Of a stretch of 64,000 bases of DNA, positions 33,401 to 39,479 are shown piece by piece (the first letter of the stretch is position 1; each line of letters opens with the position of its first letter). This DNA comes from Ancylobacter aquaticus (GTDB taxonomy: Bacteria; Pseudomonadota; Alphaproteobacteria; Rhizobiales; Xanthobacteraceae): positions 1,488,001-1,552,000 of the forward strand of contig NZ_SMFY01000001.1 in the NCBI RefSeq assembly GCF_004339465.1, written 5' to 3'. A program made the position numbers and the translations under genes. Below the pieces are notes generated by a model. It saw only the letters and a list, made by a program, of their open reading frames with translations, did no database searches and had not been told where the DNA came from.

Positions 33401-34335
33401 AGGGGCCGGCGCTGGTGCATCTCATCCAGGCGCCGCTGGCACGCGGCGAGGGGGCGCCCACGCTTGCCTGGCTCGGCGCCTTCGTCACTCCATGGCCGGG
33501 GAGCCTTGCCGTGTGGCGGGCGGTGGACGGGGGCAGCTTCCAGCCGATCGTCACCCTGGCGGCGGCGGCTGTGACGGGCGCAACGGTAGGCCCGCTGCCG
33601 CCCGGCCCGCTTTGGCGCTGGCAGCGCGCGAGCCTCGACGTCGAACTCGATGGCGGGCTGATCGCGGGGGCGAGCGAGGAAGCGGTGCTGGGAGGGGCCA
33701 ACGCGCTGGCGCTGATCGACCCTTCCGGCGAGGTGGAGGTGATCCAGTTTGCCGAGGCGGAGCTGGTCGGGGCCGCGACCTGGCGGCTGTCCGGCCTGCT
33801 GCGCGGGCAGTTGGGCACCGAGGCGAAGGCCACCACCGAATGGCCGGCGGGCACGCTTCTGATGAAGGTGGACGCCAATCTGGCGCCGGTGGCGAGCGGG
33901 CTCGACATGATCGGCCGCGCTGTCACCTACCGCATCGGCCGCGCCGACCGCGACCATGGCGACGGCGCCGTTACCGAGATTGCCGCCACGCTGGGGCCGG
34001 CGGCGCTGCGACCCTTCGCGCCGGTGCATGCGAGGGCCCGGCGGAGTGAGGCCGGCGTGGAACTCAGCTGGACCCGGCGCACGCGGGGCGACGGCGATTC
34101 CTGGGATCTGGTGGAGGTGCCGCTCAGCGAGACCGGCGAGGCCTATGCGGTCGAGATACTGAGCGGGGAAAGCGTGAAGCGACGCCTCACGACAACCGTG
34201 CCGGCGTTGACCTATGCGCTCGCCGACGAGATCGCCGATTTCGGCGCGGCGCAGCCCTTCCTCGATGTCCGCATCGCTCAGCTCTCGGCCGAGATCGGCG
34301 CCGGGACGGCGCTGACCGCACGGCTGAGACCCTGA
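30433..34335 (+). CDS. GTA baseplate multidomain protein / TIM-barrel host-specificity protein (gene 15)
   Basis: 1300 aa. N-terminal hydrophobic glycine-rich segment (ALGGTIGGALFGPVGALAGR), then a central glycoside-hydrolase-like TIM barrel (around VGIDWYPPLADWREGDSHLD), phage tail domains and a C-terminal fibronectin-like part (WDLVEVPLSETGEAYAVEIL). Length is usual for GTA 'megatron' proteins, which form the fibrous distal tail and bind the recipient. Full length and without frameshift. The largest gene in the locus. Confidence 0.93.
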   Translation: MATLILGALGGTIGGALFGPVGALAGRALGALGGSAIDSLVLNPGQRVEGPRLAEFGTMTSTEGAALPRLYGRARLSGQVIWAAPVQEVVSTQTQASGGKGGIAGGGGGSTTYSYFGSFAVGVCEGPVTRLGRIWADGRLLDTRTLTVRLHRGGEDQLPDPLIEAREPGAPAYRGLAYLVFERLPLARFGNRLPQISVEVERAVGALENAVRAVTLIPGATEFGYEPREVLRVDRPGVYQLENRHVTTHASDISAALDQLLATCPNVERVALVVAWFGTDLRAGQCQIRPAVERRNKPTQIGIFPEAWQVAGHTRTSAALVSQHEGKPAYGGTPADDSVIAAIAVLKARGLAVTLNPFVMVDIAAGNSLPDPWNPGAMQPAHPWRGRVTCHPAPGIAGSPDGTAGAATQLAALFGTANAGHFGASGGRVIYSGPAEWSLRRMVLHYAKLAQIAGGVEALLIGSEMAALTRVRSAPGVYPAAAALAALAGEVRAMLGPGTQIGYGADWTEYGAHVLGGGAEVRFPLDPLWASPALDFVGIDWYPPLADWREGDSHLDAEGFESGYDRAYIAGNLNGGEAFDWYYPDDAARAAQMRAPITDGAYGEAWIFRQKDLAGWWSHAHHERVSGVRQASPTAWVPGSKPLRLTEIGCPAVDKGANRPSAFPDPKSTEGGLPPFSTGARDDLIQRRHLEASLNGFSANGALNPAAAGLPGGRMIDPASLYLWTWDARPFPVFPRATDVWADGANWQTGHWLTGRLGAAPLAELTARLATDFGVPDIATGELRGIVDGYVVDRPMTARAALEPLARAFAFDLIERGGALALAPRGGRVRAVLGDADIATGEGVAAPLLTRMAEGELPLSATLGFTDGTNDYRRATAVSRRLAGAARAETGAEIAMVADPGLVAGLADMWLQDAWAGRDSVSLTMPPSQIALEPGDLVRLERDGRARLLEIVSIEDRGTRLVNARGIDPAVFALAVREGRAGEVDLPGGEGPALVHLIQAPLARGEGAPTLAWLGAFVTPWPGSLAVWRAVDGGSFQPIVTLAAAAVTGATVGPLPPGPLWRWQRASLDVELDGGLIAGASEEAVLGGANALALIDPSGEVEVIQFAEAELVGAATWRLSGLLRGQLGTEAKATTEWPAGTLLMKVDANLAPVASGLDMIGRAVTYRIGRADRDHGDGAVTEIAATLGPAALRPFAPVHARARRSEAGVELSWTRRTRGDGDSWDLVEVPLSETGEAYAVEILSGESVKRRLTTTVPALTYALADEIADFGAAQPFLDVRIAQLSAEIGAGTALTARLRP

Positions 34336-34360
34336 CCGTCCCTCCCGACAGGAACATCCC

Positions 34361-35050
34361 ATGAGCGAAACCACGCCCCTGCTCGCGCTGCCGCTGCTGG
34401 CGGCGGCGCAGGCGCAGAAGCATGTGACCCACAATGAAGCGCTGGTGCTGCTGGACGCGGCGACGCAGCTCGCCGTGCTCGACCGCACCCGGGCCGCGCC
34501 GCCCGCCACCCCCCTGCCGGGCGACCGGCATATTGTGGCGGCCGGCGCCAGCGGTGCCTGGGCGGGGCGCGCCGGCGACATCGCGCTCTATGATTCCGGC
34601 TGGCGCTTCCTGACCCCGCGCGCGGGGTGGCGCGCTTACGTGGCGGGCGAGGCGCGCAGCCTGCTCTTCGATGGCGTCGCGTGGCGCGAGGCGCTCGCGT
34701 TCACTCCCTCCGGCGCGACAGCGACGCTGCGCACGGTGGAGGAGGAGGTGAACCTCGCCGGTGCCTTCGTCGCCTCGACCCTTCTGGTTCCAAACCGCGC
34801 CATCTGCCTCGCCGTTGCCAGCCGCACGGTGACGGCGGTGACGGGGGCGACCTCCTATGAGGTCGGCATATCAGGCGAGACGTCGAAATTCGGCGGCCTG
34901 CTGAGCATCGCCGCCGGGGCGAGCAATATCGGCGTGATCGGCCCGCAGGCCTTCTATGCCGACACGCCGCTGCGCGTGACCGCGGTGGGCGGCAGCTTCA
35001 CCGGCGGGCGGGTGCGGCTCGTCCTTTCCTTCCTCGCCTTCACCCTCTGA
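34361..35050 (+). CDS. DUF2793 domain-containing protein
   Basis: 229 aa. TPLLALPLLAAAQAQKHVTH (residues 4-23) and DAATQLAVLDR are the DUF2793 hallmarks; these proteins often follow GTA gene 15. Strand-rich C-terminus (GISGETSKFGGLLSIAAGAS) suggests a tail- or spike-associated structural role. No signal peptide. Starts 25 bases after gene 15. Confidence 0.88.
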   Translation: MSETTPLLALPLLAAAQAQKHVTHNEALVLLDAATQLAVLDRTRAAPPATPLPGDRHIVAAGASGAWAGRAGDIALYDSGWRFLTPRAGWRAYVAGEARSLLFDGVAWREALAFTPSGATATLRTVEEEVNLAGAFVASTLLVPNRAICLAVASRTVTAVTGATSYEVGISGETSKFGGLLSIAAGASNIGVIGPQAFYADTPLRVTAVGGSFTGGRVRLVLSFLAFTL

Positions 35051-35066
35051 TATCAGGGAGCGACCC

Positions 35067-35372
35067 ATGCCCTATGATTCCGCCAAGGACCCCTGGCACC
35101 GCCGCGCTCTCTCGCCCGTAGGCCTGGGCCGCGCCGGCGCCGTGGTGACGCCGAACGACGCCACCGACCTGCCGCGCTATGCAAGGCTGCGGGTGTTCGT
35201 GCCGGCTGCGCTGGCGAGCGCCGATATCCGCATCCTCCCCGTCGACGCGGCCGACGGCGCCCCACTGACCCTGCCGCTGCCGCCCGGGCAGGTGAGCGTG
35301 CTGGAATTTCTGGTGAGGCGGGTGCTGGCCACGGGCACCACGGCCGGGCTCGTCATCCACCGGGTCGACTGA
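35067..35372 (+). CDS. Head-spike base protein (RCAP_rcc01079/GhsA-like)
   Basis: 101 aa. DPWHRRALSPVGLGRAGAVV then VVTPNDATDLPRYARLRVFV and LEFLVRRVLATGTTAGLV fit the small rcc01079 family that forms the base of GTA head spikes. In R. capsulatus this gene is at a separate locus, so finding it here is of note. Assignment is by pattern recognition. It ends one base before the fiber gene. Confidence 0.75.
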   Translation: MPYDSAKDPWHRRALSPVGLGRAGAVVTPNDATDLPRYARLRVFVPAALASADIRILPVDAADGAPLTLPLPPGQVSVLEFLVRRVLATGTTAGLVIHRVD

Positions 35373-35373
35373 G

Positions 35374-36249
35374 ATGGCGAGCATCGGTTTTACGCTCGAT
35401 CTCCGCCATCGTCGGCGGGCGCCGGCGGTGGCCCTGCCGCTCGACGGTTTCGCCGGCTCGCTTTATGCGGCGTTCGGCATGAGGCGACTCCTGTCGGCCC
35501 ATGCCGGCCCGTGCGTGCGGGCACGGCGCACCAGCGACGGGGCGGAGGTCGATGTCGGCTTTACGGCACCGGGCGACTTCGACGTGGCCGCGTTGCTCGC
35601 CTTCGCCGGCGCGGGCAGCGTCTATGCAACGCGGTGGTACGACCAGACCGGGAACGGACGTCACGCGGAGCAGGCAACGGGCGCGGCGCAGCCTCGGCTG
35701 GTCAGCGCCGGCGTGCTCGATATCGGGCCGAACGGGCGGCCCGGCATGGTGTTCTCGGGTGCGCAGTATGTCGACATGCAGAACAGCCTGGGCATCGCAC
35801 GCGGCGCGTCGGCCCTGACGGTCGCGGCTGCCACCGGCGCGCCGCCGACATCGGCGACGCAGGCGATCTTCTCGACGTCCATCGGCGGGGGGCCGCAATC
35901 GAGGGCCATCCTTTACTGCGCCAGCGGCACCCTTGCCGTGGGCGCCCGCTCCATTGACGGCGGTGCCGAGCAGAGCGTGGTGCGCCCCATTGGGGTATCC
36001 ACCCGCCTGATCGCGCGGATCGGCTACGCCGCCGGTGGCCTCGATATCTCCGGAAACGGCGAGACGACAACGGGCGTTATGTCTCCGGCCCAATCGGCAC
36101 CGGACACGAACAGCTCTTCCGCGTCGCGAATCGGTGCCAACGCCGTCGGCACGTCGGGATTTGCTGGGGCCATGTCGATGCTGGCCCTTTCCCGCTCCGC
36201 GCTTGATGTCGCGGCGCTCGACGCGGCCCTCACCCGGGTGATGCCATGA
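35374..36249 (+). CDS. Head-spike/fiber protein with LamG/arabinofuranosidase-like domain
   Basis: 291 aa. TRWYDQTGNGRHAEQATG (residues 88-105) is the recurrent motif of AkaB/LamG-like carbohydrate-binding domains in phage fibers, following VRARRTSDGAEVDVGF. The C-terminal part (RIGANAVGTSGFAGAMSMLA) fits a strand-rich trimeric fiber. By position next to the spike base it is probably the GhsB counterpart that binds capsular polysaccharide. Ends in an ATGA overlap. Confidence 0.75.
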   Translation: MASIGFTLDLRHRRRAPAVALPLDGFAGSLYAAFGMRRLLSAHAGPCVRARRTSDGAEVDVGFTAPGDFDVAALLAFAGAGSVYATRWYDQTGNGRHAEQATGAAQPRLVSAGVLDIGPNGRPGMVFSGAQYVDMQNSLGIARGASALTVAAATGAPPTSATQAIFSTSIGGGPQSRAILYCASGTLAVGARSIDGGAEQSVVRPIGVSTRLIARIGYAAGGLDISGNGETTTGVMSPAQSAPDTNSSSASRIGANAVGTSGFAGAMSMLALSRSALDVAALDAALTRVMP

Positions 36250-36521
36250 TGTACCTGATCTTCGCGACGGCGGGGGAGGCGCAGGCCCGCAGCGCGGCGG
36301 CGTGGCAGGCGCTCGGCAGCGCGCCCGGTGACACCCTGTATCTGTGGGCGTGGCAGCTTCACCCGACCGATGGACGGGCCGCGCTCCTGCTCCCCGCGAT
36401 GCCGGGTGAGGCGCAGATTCATCTGTCGCAGGAGAGCTATGACGGGCTGCTCACGCCCGCCGAGCGCGCGGCGCGCGTGGAGACGCTGCCCGCCGAGGAC
36501 TGGGGCGTCGCCGAGTTCTGA
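36246..36521 (+). CDS. Small hypothetical protein in the spike module
   Basis: 91 aa, ATGA overlap with the fiber gene. MMYLIFATAGEAQARSAAAW then GDTLYLWAWQLHPTDGRAA and SYDGLLTPAERAARVETLPA. No signal peptide, no recognised family. The tight coupling suggests it belongs to the spike module, perhaps as an assembly aid. Confidence 0.6.
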   Translation: MMYLIFATAGEAQARSAAAWQALGSAPGDTLYLWAWQLHPTDGRAALLLPAMPGEAQIHLSQESYDGLLTPAERAARVETLPAEDWGVAEF

Positions 36522-36531
36522 TGCGCCGCGT

Positions 36532-37020
36532 CTATTCGGCCGCTGCGGGAACGCCGGCGCCGGGCTGCCTGGGCGCGACAGCCGGTGCGGCCGGAGCCGG
36601 GGCGGTGGCCACGCCCGCCGTGGCTGAACCGGACGCGCTCGCGCCGGGCGCGGTAGCCCCGGCGGCGGCGGCCTTGACCGCTGCCGTCGCGGTGGGCTTG
36701 GCCACGATCATCGGCCGGGCAACGATGCGGCGCTTGGCGGTCTCGACCACGGTCGAAATCCTCTCGAACCGCTTCAGCCGGTCGATCTCGTTGTTGAGCC
36801 GGTCCAGCTCGTCGCCAATGGCGCGGCAGATGGCCCGATAGCTCTCGGGTGCCAGCCGGTCGCGCATATAGGCGACGCCGCGCTCGCGCTCCGGGTCGCT
36901 GCTCTTCAGCACCACCGGGGCGACAGCCAGAAGTGCCTCCGCCTGCACCTGTCCGGAGCTGCGGCGGGCTTCATCGAAAATGCTACGCAGATCTTCGACA
37001 AGTCGATCTTCTCTTGCCAT
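36532..37020 (-). CDS. Hypothetical protein with N-terminal helices and Pro/Ala-rich tail
   Basis: 162 aa from the ATG at 37020 (a TTG at 37089 would add 23 residues). Helical N-terminal half (REDRLVEDLRSIFDEARRSS; DELDRLNNEIDRLKRFERIS) suggests a coiled coil; the tail is Ala/Pro-rich and disordered. No family recognised. It is divergent from the endolysin gene and shares the CtrA-type box, which suggests joint control with lysis. Confidence 0.6.
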   Translation of the reverse strand: MAREDRLVEDLRSIFDEARRSSGQVQAEALLAVAPVVLKSSDPERERGVAYMRDRLAPESYRAICRAIGDELDRLNNEIDRLKRFERISTVVETAKRRIVARPMIVAKPTATAAVKAAAAGATAPGASASGSATAGVATAPAPAAPAVAPRQPGAGVPAAAE

Positions 37021-37111
37021 GCCGTGCGGAGCCCCTTGTCCGTAGCCAGCTATCTCAAAAAGAGTCTCGGAATCCCGGTATTTTTGCAACCGTGCCGGGG
37101 TAGCCGGATGG

Positions 37112-37126
37112 TTAACATAGCGTTAA
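37112..37126. promoter_or_regulatory. CtrA-type binding site TTAA-N7-TTAA
   Basis: TTAACATAGCGTTAA is a perfect match to the full CtrA consensus. It lies 42 bases upstream of the endolysin start and 91 bases upstream of the minus-strand gene start. CtrA is the master cell-cycle regulator of alphaproteobacteria and controls GTA gene expression and release in R. capsulatus. Confidence 0.65.
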
Positions 37127-37168
37127 TCCCCAGAAATCACCCCCAAAATCTTGCAGCGGAGCCATGCA

Positions 37169-37960
37169 ATGACCGCGTCGAGCTTCGACGAGGCGCTGAA
37201 GCGCGTGCTCGTCCATGAGGGCGGCTATGCCGATCACCCCGCCGACCCCGGCGGGGCGACCATGAAGGGCATTACCCAGCGCGTTTATGATGGCTGGCGC
37301 CGCCGCCATGGCGTGCCCGCGCGAGGGGTCCGGCTGATCGAGCCCGGCGAGGTCGCGGCGATTTACCGGCGCCAATATTGGGACGCGGTGCGGGCGGACG
37401 AACTGCCCGCGGGGCTCGATTTTGCGCTGTTCGACGCGGCGGTGAATTCCGGCCCCGCCCAGGCGGCCAAATGGCTGCAGCGCACGCTTGGTGTCGTCGC
37501 GGACGGGCAGGTGGGCGAGGCGACGCTGGCGGCGCTGGCCGGGCAGGAGCCGGCCGCGCTGGTCGACGGCCTCTGCGATCGCCGCCTCGCAATGCTGCGG
37601 ACCCTGCGGACGTTTCCGACCTTCGGCGCCGGCTGGACCCGCCGCGTCGCCGAGGTTCGGGCGGCGGCGACGCGGATGGCGCGCGACACCCCACCGGAGG
37701 CCGCACGGGAGACGGAAGGCGCCGCCCGGGCGCGGCCCGGCGACACCAAGCTCTCGCGCACGCCGGAAGGCGCCGGCGGGCTCATCAGCGGCGCGGGCGT
37801 GCTCGGCACTGTCGTGGCCGAGCAGGCCGACCGGCTGGCGCCGCTCGCCAGCCTCGCCGAGCCGCTGAAATGGCTGTTCGCGGCGCTGATGCTGGCCGGC
37901 GTGGCCCTCACCCTGCGCGGCGCTCTGGTGCGGATAAGCGCCGGCGAGGCGACGCCGTGA
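37169..37960 (+). CDS. GH108 family endolysin with C-terminal membrane segment
   Basis: 263 aa from the ATG at 37169 with GGAG upstream. N-terminal GH108 domain: VLVHEGGYADHPADPGGATM, where the Glu in HEGGY is the catalytic residue of the family, then ITQRVYDGWRR, a PG_binding_3-like part (ALFDAAVNSGPAQAAKWLQR) and a C-terminal membrane segment (LKWLFAALMLAGVALTLRG). It would cut peptidoglycan to free GTA particles. In GTAs this family serves as release lysin. Overlaps the next gene by GTGA. Confidence 0.9.
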   Translation: MTASSFDEALKRVLVHEGGYADHPADPGGATMKGITQRVYDGWRRRHGVPARGVRLIEPGEVAAIYRRQYWDAVRADELPAGLDFALFDAAVNSGPAQAAKWLQRTLGVVADGQVGEATLAALAGQEPAALVDGLCDRRLAMLRTLRTFPTFGAGWTRRVAEVRAAATRMARDTPPEAARETEGAARARPGDTKLSRTPEGAGGLISGAGVLGTVVAEQADRLAPLASLAEPLKWLFAALMLAGVALTLRGALVRISAGEATP

Positions 37961-38205
37961 CGGCGCTGCTGGGGCTGATGGCGAGCCCGCTCGGGCGGGG
38001 CGCCGCGCTCGTCCTCGCGGCCCTCGCGCTGGCCGGCGGGATCTATCTCAAGGGGCGCACGGAAGGCCACGCGGCCTGCGTGGCGGAGGGAGAACGCGAT
38101 GTGCTGGACACGATCGAGCGCGCGAATGACGCGCGGGCTGATGCTGATCGCCGCAATGCTGATGACGGCCGGCTGCGCGACGACGACGCCTTCCGCCGCG
38201 ACTAG
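37957..38205 (+). CDS. Rz-like inner-membrane spanin subunit (candidate)
   Basis: 82 aa, GTG start in a GTGA overlap with the endolysin. One membrane segment (GAALVLAALALAGGIYLKGR) followed by a charged helix (DVLDTIERANDARADADRRN), the layout of an i-spanin. A lipoprotein gene overlaps its 3' half in another frame, as for Rz/Rz1. No sequence family is identifiable; the call rests on architecture. Confidence 0.6.
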   Translation: MTALLGLMASPLGRGAALVLAALALAGGIYLKGRTEGHAACVAEGERDVLDTIERANDARADADRRNADDGRLRDDDAFRRD

Positions 38206-38323
38206 GGGCGCCTGCGGGGCGTTCGCGCCGATAGGCTGGGCGGTGGCGGACACCGATCCCACCATCCGCCAGGTGAAGGCGCACAATGCCGTGGGGCGGG
38301 AATTGTGCGGGTGGGGGCGGTGA
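38126..38323 (+). CDS. Rz1-like outer-membrane spanin lipoprotein, overlapping frame (candidate)
   Basis: 65 aa from the ATG at 38126, embedded for 80 bases in the preceding gene in another frame. Signal with lipobox (TRGLMLIAAMLMTAGC) then a short mature part, GACGAFAPIGWAVADTD and RQVKAHNAVGRELCGWGR, a pattern seen in phage o-spanin-like lipoproteins. It would link the outer membrane to the i-spanin for lysis. Two mature cysteines may pair. Confidence 0.6.
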   Translation: MTRGLMLIAAMLMTAGCATTTPSAATRGACGAFAPIGWAVADTDPTIRQVKAHNAVGRELCGWGR

Positions 38324-38395
38324 GGCAAACGCTTGCCAGCGGAGAGCGCAGGATCGACGGTAGCGGGATCACTCCAGCGGTTTCCCGGAGCTCCC

Positions 38396-38680
38396 ATGAT
38401 ACTTCCCACCGTCGACCCCCTTCTCGCCCTTGGCGTGTTTACGTCGACGGCCGCCACCGACACGGTCTATGTGCTGTTCAACGCCTCGATCATGGCGCGG
38501 CGGCGCTTTTGGGCGGCAAACTGGAGCGGGCTCTGGTACATGCTCTCGGCCTTCGCCGTGATCACCTACACGCAGGACTGGATCTACGTCGCCTTCGCGG
38601 CGGTCGGTTCATGGTCCGGCGCCTTCGCCACCGTGACGTGGCTCGCCTGGCGGGAACGGGGCACGGCCGGCGTGACCTGA
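38396..38680 (+). CDS. Small inner-membrane protein, unknown function
   Basis: 94 aa from the ATG at 38396 with CCCGGAGCTCCC upstream. About three membrane segments: LPTVDPLLALGVFTSTAATD, WSGLWYMLSAFAVITYT, and YVAFAAVGSWSGAFATVTWL. Similar short proteins occur in rhizobia, but I know no function. It marks the return to ordinary chromosomal genes. Confidence 0.65.
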   Translation: MILPTVDPLLALGVFTSTAATDTVYVLFNASIMARRRFWAANWSGLWYMLSAFAVITYTQDWIYVAFAAVGSWSGAFATVTWLAWRERGTAGVT

Positions 38681-38733
38681 TCCGTGCGCTGATCCTCGCC
38701 ACCTGACATCCGCGCCGCGCGGTGGCATGCTCG

Positions 38734-38762
38734 GCACGCCGCGCCAACCCTGCGCGGCGTGC
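38734..38762 (+). terminator. Strong hairpin ahead of the response regulator gene
   Basis: GCACGCCGCGC (38734-38744) pairs perfectly with GCGCGGCGTGC (38752-38762). It lies 15 bases before the GTG start of the FeuP-like gene. It has no U-run, so it may terminate upstream transcription or control access to the leader. Confidence 0.45.
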
Positions 38763-38777
38763 GCCTGAGGAATTGCC

Positions 38778-39479
38778 GTGCGTCTGCTTGTCGTCGAGGA
38801 CGATCCCGATCTGAACCGCCAGATGGTCGAGGCGCTGGTCGAGGCCGGCTATGCCGTCGACCGCGCCCATGACGGCGAGGAGGGCCATTTCCTCGGCGAC
38901 ACCGAGCCCTATGACGCGGTGGTGCTCGATATCGGCCTGCCGAAGATGGACGGGCTCTCGGTGCTGGAGGCCTGGCGGCGCGAGGGGCGCAAGATGCCGG
39001 TGCTGATCCTCACCGCTCGCGACCGCTGGAGCGACAAGGTGCAGGGCTTCGATGCCGGCGCCGATGACTATGTCGCAAAACCCTTCCACATGGAGGAGGT
39101 GCTGGCGCGCATCCGCGCGCTGCTGCGCCGCTCCGCCGGCCATGCGGCAAGCGAGCTGACCTGCGGGCCGGTCATGCTGGACACACGCTCGGGCCGGGTG
39201 ACGGTGAACGGGCGACAGGTGAAGCTGACCTCGCACGAGCACCGGCTGCTGGCCTACCTCCTGCACCATGTCGGGCGGGTGGTGTCGCGCACCGAGTTGG
39301 TCGAGCATCTCTACGACCAGGATTTCGACCGCGATTCCAACACGATCGAGGTTTTTGTCGGGCGGCTGCGCAAGAAGCTGGATGTCGACGTGATCCAGAC
39401 CGTGCGCGGGCTCGGCTATCTGCTCGTCGCCCCCGAGGCGCCCCGCGCCGACAGTTCCCGCGCCGAGACGCCGCGCTGA
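38778..39479 (+). CDS. feuP: OmpR-family response regulator (FeuP-like)
   Basis: 233 aa, GTG start at 38778. Receiver domain with VVEDDPDL, phospho-acceptor Asp in AVVLDIGLPKMDG and Lys in DYVAKPFHMEE; C-terminal winged helix ending RKKLDVDVIQTVRGLGYLLV. FeuP/FeuQ pairs sit before ccmI in many Rhizobiales, which is the basis for the gene symbol. It is probably an envelope or osmotic/glucan stress regulator. Overlaps the kinase start. Confidence 0.85.
   Translation: MRLLVVEDDPDLNRQMVEALVEAGYAVDRAHDGEEGHFLGDTEPYDAVVLDIGLPKMDGLSVLEAWRREGRKMPVLILTARDRWSDKVQGFDAGADDYVAKPFHMEEVLARIRALLRRSAGHAASELTCGPVMLDTRSGRVTVNGRQVKLTSHEHRLLAYLLHHVGRVVSRTELVEHLYDQDFDRDSNTIEVFVGRLRKKLDVDVIQTVRGLGYLLVAPEAPRADSSRAETPR

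Larger units (their letters stand above)
16593..38323 (+). other. Gene transfer agent locus with spike and lysis modules
   Basis: Overall boundary feature. Rhodobacter-capsulatus-type GTA genes appear in canonical order from the HTH/small-terminase-like gene to the 1300-aa baseplate protein, followed by DUF2793, spike base, fiber, a small protein, a minus-strand gene, GH108 endolysin and overlapping spanins. No integrase, excisionase, repressor, replication genes or attachment sites are visible, which favours a vertically kept GTA over a prophage. Inserted non-GTA genes lie at 22288-24630. Confidence 0.85.

Noticed and set aside
32014..34581. 855-codon minus-strand frame opposite the baseplate gene
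   Set aside because: No recognisable motif and fully within the coding strand of a 1300-aa GTA protein.
16593..38323. Interpretation of the GTA locus as an active temperate prophage
   Set aside because: No integrase, repressor, replication genes, attachment repeats or tRNA edge were found, and gene order is that of a GTA.
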